A stretch of 64,000 nt of DNA from Corydoras sp. C115 (lineage: Eukaryota; Chordata; Actinopteri; Siluriformes; Callichthyidae), in contig JAFMOC010000026.1 in the NCBI GenBank assembly GCA_019802505.1, positions 2,419,501 to 2,483,500 on the forward strand. Reading direction: 5' to 3'. The position numbers and the translations under genes are program-made. The notes beneath the pieces are model-generated. The model was not told the DNA's origin. It made no database searches and saw nothing but the letters and a program-made list of their open reading frames with translations. Below, one piece after another: positions 58,993-64,000 of this stretch (its first letter is position 1; every line of letters starts with the position of its first letter).

Positions 58993-59699
58993 CTGCACAC
59001 AAACAACCCCAATCACTTTTAGAACATTCAGAAAAGCTAGAGACCAAGAAACTACTGAATAAAGTCTACATTAAATAAAGTTGTGACACAAAATGAAATA
59101 AAAAGTAAAATCTGTAATTTGGCAGACTGTGTTATGTGACCAATACTTTTCAAATGCTCCCAAGTCCATCGCAGCTGTATGGCGGTTCCTTCAACAATAA
59201 CACCTGATGATCAGTCAAATTTTGCAGTTTCCTATTTAACCTTAGTGCACCAGGGTTTTCTTTGCTTCCCTACTGATATTTAAATAGGAGATTAAAAACT
59301 CAAATAGCTTTACACTTTTTGCAATAAATTTGCGCTAAAAAACATCATCTTTTGACTAAAATATAATTCACACAAAGTTCACCACAGTGGTCAACCTCAA
59401 CCCATCCTTGTTTAGACTAAATTTTTAATAGATGCTTCTATTATTTTGAATAAAACAAACCACATTTAAAGTTATTATGCAAATTGAATTTTGAAGTAAA
59501 GTGTCATAAAAATGTAATTTTTTGTTTCTCAAATAAACTTAGAAGGTATCATGTCTTAGGGCTTTTTTAGGCACCTGTGAACGTTCTACATGATTAAGCA
59601 GGCCACGGCTTTCAAGCAATATGGAAAAGCATAAAATAGTGCAATGCCTTGGACAATGTAGAAAAAAATTTTTATATTTCATAAACATAAGCATGATAA

Positions 59700-59850
59700 T
59701 CATTAGGGGTACGAATCTCTCAGTGTCTGGCGATTCGATTCCGATTTTTGAGGTCACAATTCGATTCAGAATCGATTTTCGATTCAAAAAAACGATTTTC
59801 GATTCCGAAACGATTTTTCAGTTCAAATGCTCTTTAAATTCAGTTTAAAT
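59700..59850. repeat. Degenerate (ATTCGATT)-type interspersed repeat
   Basis: Repeated cgattcgattccgattttt-like motifs between 59727 and 59815. This pattern is common at the ends of some fish DNA elements; its class is not settled here and no opposite end was found. Confidence 0.5.
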
Positions 59851-60451
59851 GATGTGATTGATGAGATGAAATGACGATGTAAACAAACAGAACATTTATT
59901 TAAAACAATACTTTCAGGTTCCTTCTTGTATCAAATCTTTTTGCATCATTTTATATTTATATAAAAATAGTATTGCACTAAATTAAAATGAGCAGTGTTA
60001 GGTTCACTTAGCTGCCTGGCTTTTTCTTACATAAAAAACATCCATCAATGAACAAATAATTCAAAATATATTAATACCAAAGTTTAACATGGTGCATTAG
60101 CCTTTAATCGAAACTAAAATACAGACTTTACACTCAGAGTGCATTTAGATTCTGCAAATCTTAAAACTTAACCTTAAAAATAAAATCCATACTTCAGTCT
60201 TTTTTAACTATATTGCTACAACATTCGCTACATTTTTAAAACTTAACTTTAAATATTAAATATATTTTTCAACTTTTCAACTCTCTCTCTCTCTCTAGAA
60301 ATGTAAAAATGTATTTTTATTTTCATGAAGAGTAATCAGATTATTGCTTTAAAATAAAGTGTTTTGAAAATTCAGTTATGAAACAAAAATCAATTTACAA
60401 TTTTTGTTACAATTGGTATTAATTAATTCATATTAATAAAACTTGTATGTA

Positions 60452-61645
60452 CATTGCTCAAAAAATAAAGGGAACACTCAAATAACACATCCTAGATCTG
60501 AATTAATGAAATATTCTCATTGAATACTTTGTTCTATACAAAGTTGAATGGGCTGACAACAAAATCACACAAAAATCATCAATGAAAATCAAATGTATTA
60601 ACCAATGGAGGCCTGGATTTGGAGTCACACACAAAATGAAAGTGAAAAAAACACACTACAGGCTGATCCAACTTTGATGTAATGTCCTTAAAACAAGTCA
60701 AAATGAGACTCAGTATTGTGTGTGTGGCCTCTACGTGCCTGTATGACCTCCCTACAAAGCCTGGGCATGCTCCTGATGAGGTGGTGGATGGTCTCCTGAG
60801 GGATATTTACCCAGACCTGGATTAAAGCATCTGCCAACTCCTGGACAGTCTGTGGTGCATCTGTTGGTGGATGGAGTGAGACATGATGTCCCAGATGTGC
60901 TCAATTGGATTCAGGGGAATGGGTGGGCCAGTCCAGAGCTTCAATGCCTTCATCTTGCAGGAACTGCTGACACACTCCAGCCACATGAGGTCTAGCATTG
61001 TCCTGCATTAGGAGGAACTCAGGGCCAACCGCACCAGCATATGGTCTCACAAGGGGTCTAAGGATCTCATCGCTACCTTTGGCGAGCACATGGAGGGTTG
61101 TGCGGCCCTCCAAAGAAATGCCACCCCACACCATTACTGACCCACTGCCAAACCGGTCATGCTTACCAGAGCAACTTCTCCCAACCATCCAAGAGCAGTT
61201 TGGTGATCAACAATGCCTTTTCCAGCATGGAAATAGCCTTGCCATAAAGCAAAGGTGATAACTACATGGTTCAGGGAACAAAACATGGACTGGTCAATCA
61301 TCAAGAGATGGGTGGACAAACAAAAACCCACACATTCTGACAAAATGCAAGCATTGATTGTGCAAGCATGGACTGCTATCAGTCAGCATTTGGTCCAGAA
61401 GTTGATTGAGAGCATGCCAGGGAGAATTGCAGAGGTCCTGAAGAAGGGTCAACACTGCAAATATTGACTTGCTGCATTAACTCATTCTAACTGTCAATAA
61501 AAGCTTTTTTTTACTCATAATATGATTGCAATTATATTTCTGTATGTGATAAAAACATCTGACAAACACACATAAAAACCAAAGGGCAGCAGATCATGTG
61601 AAAATATAATATTTGTGTCATTCTCAAAGCTTTTGCCCTTGACTG
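60452..61645. mobile_element. Chimeric Tc1-like element with two different ends
   Basis: The left half (60452 to about 61190) ends in cattgctcaaaaaataaagg and carries minus-strand transposase pieces (VMVWGGISLEGRTTLHVL, LLMQDNARPHVA, ALDWPTHSPE, PIEHIWDIMS in another frame). The right half (about 61190-61645) carries plus-strand pieces (DQQCLFQHGN, VTTWFREQNMD in a second frame, LVQKLIESMPGRIAEVLKK) and ends in gcttttgcccttgactg. The two ends are not inverted repeats of each other. TA dinucleotides flank the whole at 60450-60451 and 61646-61647. Confidence 0.8.
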
Positions 61646-63549
61646 TACATAACATTCAGAAAAAATTAAATTTGAGTGAATGTGAGCTACAACAATCGTA
61701 GCAATGTAATGTCAAATCAGTTTACCTTTCACACAAAACAACTTGAGGTTTATATAACAAGCTAATTAAAACACAAGTTTGTCCTTCTCTCACAGACAGC
61801 ATTCCACTAGTACAGTCTGTTCTTAGAAATCTTATTTAAAACCATTTGCAATAAACTTTCCCTACAGCACAAAATATTGTAGCTACTACACAAATGGCAA
61901 GGCATTACTATTACTAAAAACAGAGACTATTATATTTGACAAGTACTATGCAATCAGGATGCAATCTTTGTATGACACGAGTAAGTGAATGAAGTATGTA
62001 GACAAAGTATGTAGACAATGGCCAAAAAAAAATTGGATATATAGCTAGCAGCAACAGAATCACTACATTACATTAGGATATTTTGCAGATGATTTTAATT
62101 TGCTGTTGTTAATCTAAGGATATATTTATCTTATTTTGGGTTCAAGGTCCAGATATTTTTATTTATTATGTAACATCAAAGATTTCAAAGAGGGCTTCTT
62201 TTCTTTTTTACTGTAGATTCTGGGGCCATATTTCCAGTTAACATGGCAAAAGCATTAGCAAAAGACAAAGGAAATGTAGATCTTGTGAAATAAACTTGCC
62301 AGCAGTATGCAGATCATTTTCAAATATAGGGCACCATTTTCTTTACGAGAAAACAAAACTATTAATGTAATGCACATTCTCTGTCTAACCTAAAATTATA
62401 TCAGAAAAAAATTCAAATATTAAATGTGAAAAATAGTACACATGATATGTTCTGGTTCCGGATGAGTGTATGTAGTATGTATTCTCTGCTATTTTCTTTT
62501 TTCAGTTTCCTACTTTTTTTACTTTTTGAACTATTGATATTCGGCCACCAATTTGCCCGGCCTGTAAACCATATCTTATTTATTTCCCTTGATTGCAGGG
62601 GAAGGGAATAAGTTTCCACTACTTGTTAAGTTGTTGTCTTGTTTTGTGCTATTTAGTAAAATTGCTACACAGCCCTATATACTGGTTGTGGTGTTCATCA
62701 ACGTTGTGAGATACGTGTTGGGTAAGGTGCTTTGCATTTTGGTATTTTCTTACAAAATGGCTATGCAGCAATAAGCTATTATATTCATTCTTGGTTTGTG
62801 TTTGTCTTTTTGCTTTTGGACCCTGACTGTTATGTAGTTGACTATTTTAACATACATTTACTTGTCTGAGGAATTGAAACTTCAACCTTAAATCTATGTC
62901 AGTCTCTTGGAATTGTGAGTTGTCCAAGGTATATCAACCAGTCTCTGCACTCCCCCATTGCTTACAAATTCTTGGGGTCCTGAAAACCCATTATCTAGCC
63001 ACACAGTCTACCAAGAGTGAATTGTTCTTGCTCATTAACATATCCCAACACTGGGTGGTCATATACATACATACAAGCTTTATTTTACAGACAAGAATCA
63101 GTTTTACATGGTATTTCTTCCTGGATGCAGTTCGAAAAGATACCTATCCCTATGCCTATTTAGTTTCTTGTAATTAATTGAACTGCCAAAGCATTTTTTT
63201 TCTCGTTTTGGATTTGAATGAACATTAGACTATGACTATCTGTTATTTGAATGATTATTGATATGTTATTTTACATATAGATAGATATCAGAATTTCATA
63301 GCTTTATTTAAACTGCTAAGTGATCTCTTTCCGTTTAATTTTCCGTTTACATTTTTTAGACCCAAACACAGTTTTACATTAACCTACAGGTGTTTTAATG
63401 TACTTTTAAAACATTGTTTTAATAAAGCCCATTCCCACAGCATCACAATCTCTACTCCTGCTAAAGTAAAATCTTTACTGTTAATGCCTAAATTTTAAGC
63501 TACTCTTAATCATTAAAACCTCTTTTGTAATGCTTTTTGCAGTATTCCT

Positions 63550-63670
63550 GCTAATTTGCTCAGCTGTCTTCAGAACATTCAAAACTTTGCAGCAGAAGTC
63601 CTCACACATACAAAACACAATGCAAACATCACTCCTGTGTTACGGCAGCTTCTCAGTTATCTACTGGATT
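63550..63670 (+). pseudogene. Short LINE reverse transcriptase remnant
   Basis: Broken frames read pieces such as L..IQNFAA.VLTHTKH and TPVLRQL..L, the same region as NSAARLVFNQPKRTHVTPLI in the L2 copies here. Only about 120 bases are recognisable. Confidence 0.5.
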
Positions 63671-63675
63671 AAATA

Positions 63676-63800
63676 TATCAGAATCAGAATCAGAATATCT
63701 TTATTGTCATTATACCAGGTATAACGAAATTAAGGTGCCATACTTTTCGGTGTCACATACGTAAATTTAAACAGATAAAGATTTAAAAGAGTTTTAAAAG
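63676..63800. repeat. Teleost (CAGAAT)n-TATCTTTATTGTCATTATACC-type repeat
   Basis: Three units of atcagaatcag followed by a TCTTTATTGTC block, a pattern seen in many fish genomes, probably a retroposon 3' end. Right limit not defined. Confidence 0.55.
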
Positions 63801-64000
63801 AGTACACTATAATTTACAATTTACAAAAAAAATTAAAAAAAATTTAAAGAAAGAAAGAATCTTATTTACAATAGTGTATAAGAATGTTTAACCTGAGTTT
63901 GAATTGTATTTATATATTGCACGTTTTTTATTTCTTTATTTTTATTGCACGTTCAAAAATTGCACCAAATTGCACATTCAATAGTGAATTATGACTGTAA

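Larger units (their letters stand above)
58993..64000 (-). other. mre11: mre11 upstream intron (continues past the window)
   Basis: No exon for the conserved SLSPGEA.K stretch, which should precede exon A, was found, so this intron is over 5 kb long. It holds a TCGATT-rich repeat, a chimeric Tc1 element, a decayed LINE and the start of a fish repeat at 63676. 61650-63500 shows nothing recognised. Confidence 0.65.

Overview
This window looks like nuclear DNA of a teleost fish. It is AT-rich with small exons in very large introns. It carries tRNA-derived SINEs of the DANA/Mermaid type, L2-type LINEs, many Tc1-like transposons and long (TA)n and (CA)n microsatellites. The SINE type suggests an otophysan (catfish, characin or cyprinid relative), but I cannot name the species.

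Two protein-coding genes are supported, both on the minus strand and both incomplete here. The 3' half of mre11 (double-strand-break repair nuclease) occupies about 16.5-59.0 kb as twelve coding exons, which I call A to L in transcription order. They run from the capping domain, through the RAD50-binding region and the GAR (Gly-Arg) region, to the stop codon and a poly(A) signal. The phosphodiesterase exons lie beyond 64000. Downstream in the same orientation come exons 1 and 2 of gpr83, a class A GPCR, at 7119-6715 and 4382-4257; its later exons lie left of base 1. GPR83 next to MRE11 in tandem is the order I recall from human 11q21, so this is probably a conserved syntenic block.

Region by region: 1-4256 is gpr83 intron 2, with old SINE and Tc1 debris. 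4383-6714 is intron 1, holding an (AAT)n tract and three SINEs. 6715-7500 is the GC-rich first exon and 5' flank. 7587-9390 is an interspersed repeat broken by three later insertions, one of which carries a copy of the end of gpr83 exon 1. 9.4-16.5 kb is intergenic, with more SINEs and a 5'-truncated L2. 16.6-59.0 kb is mre11. Its introns hold a nearly intact Tc1 element (29760-31376), two Tc1 elements inserted in (TA)n arrays (45.1-48.4 kb), relict transposons, and UG- or CA-rich tracts close to several splice sites. 59-64 kb is upstream intron with a chimeric Tc1 element.

The most unusual structure is the SINE retrocopy at 7968-8690, bounded by a 14-bp target-site duplication. It contains 186 bp identical to the exon 1/intron 1 boundary of gpr83, in inverted orientation about 1.2 kb from the source. 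I found no RNA gene, CRISPR array or prokaryotic-type operon.
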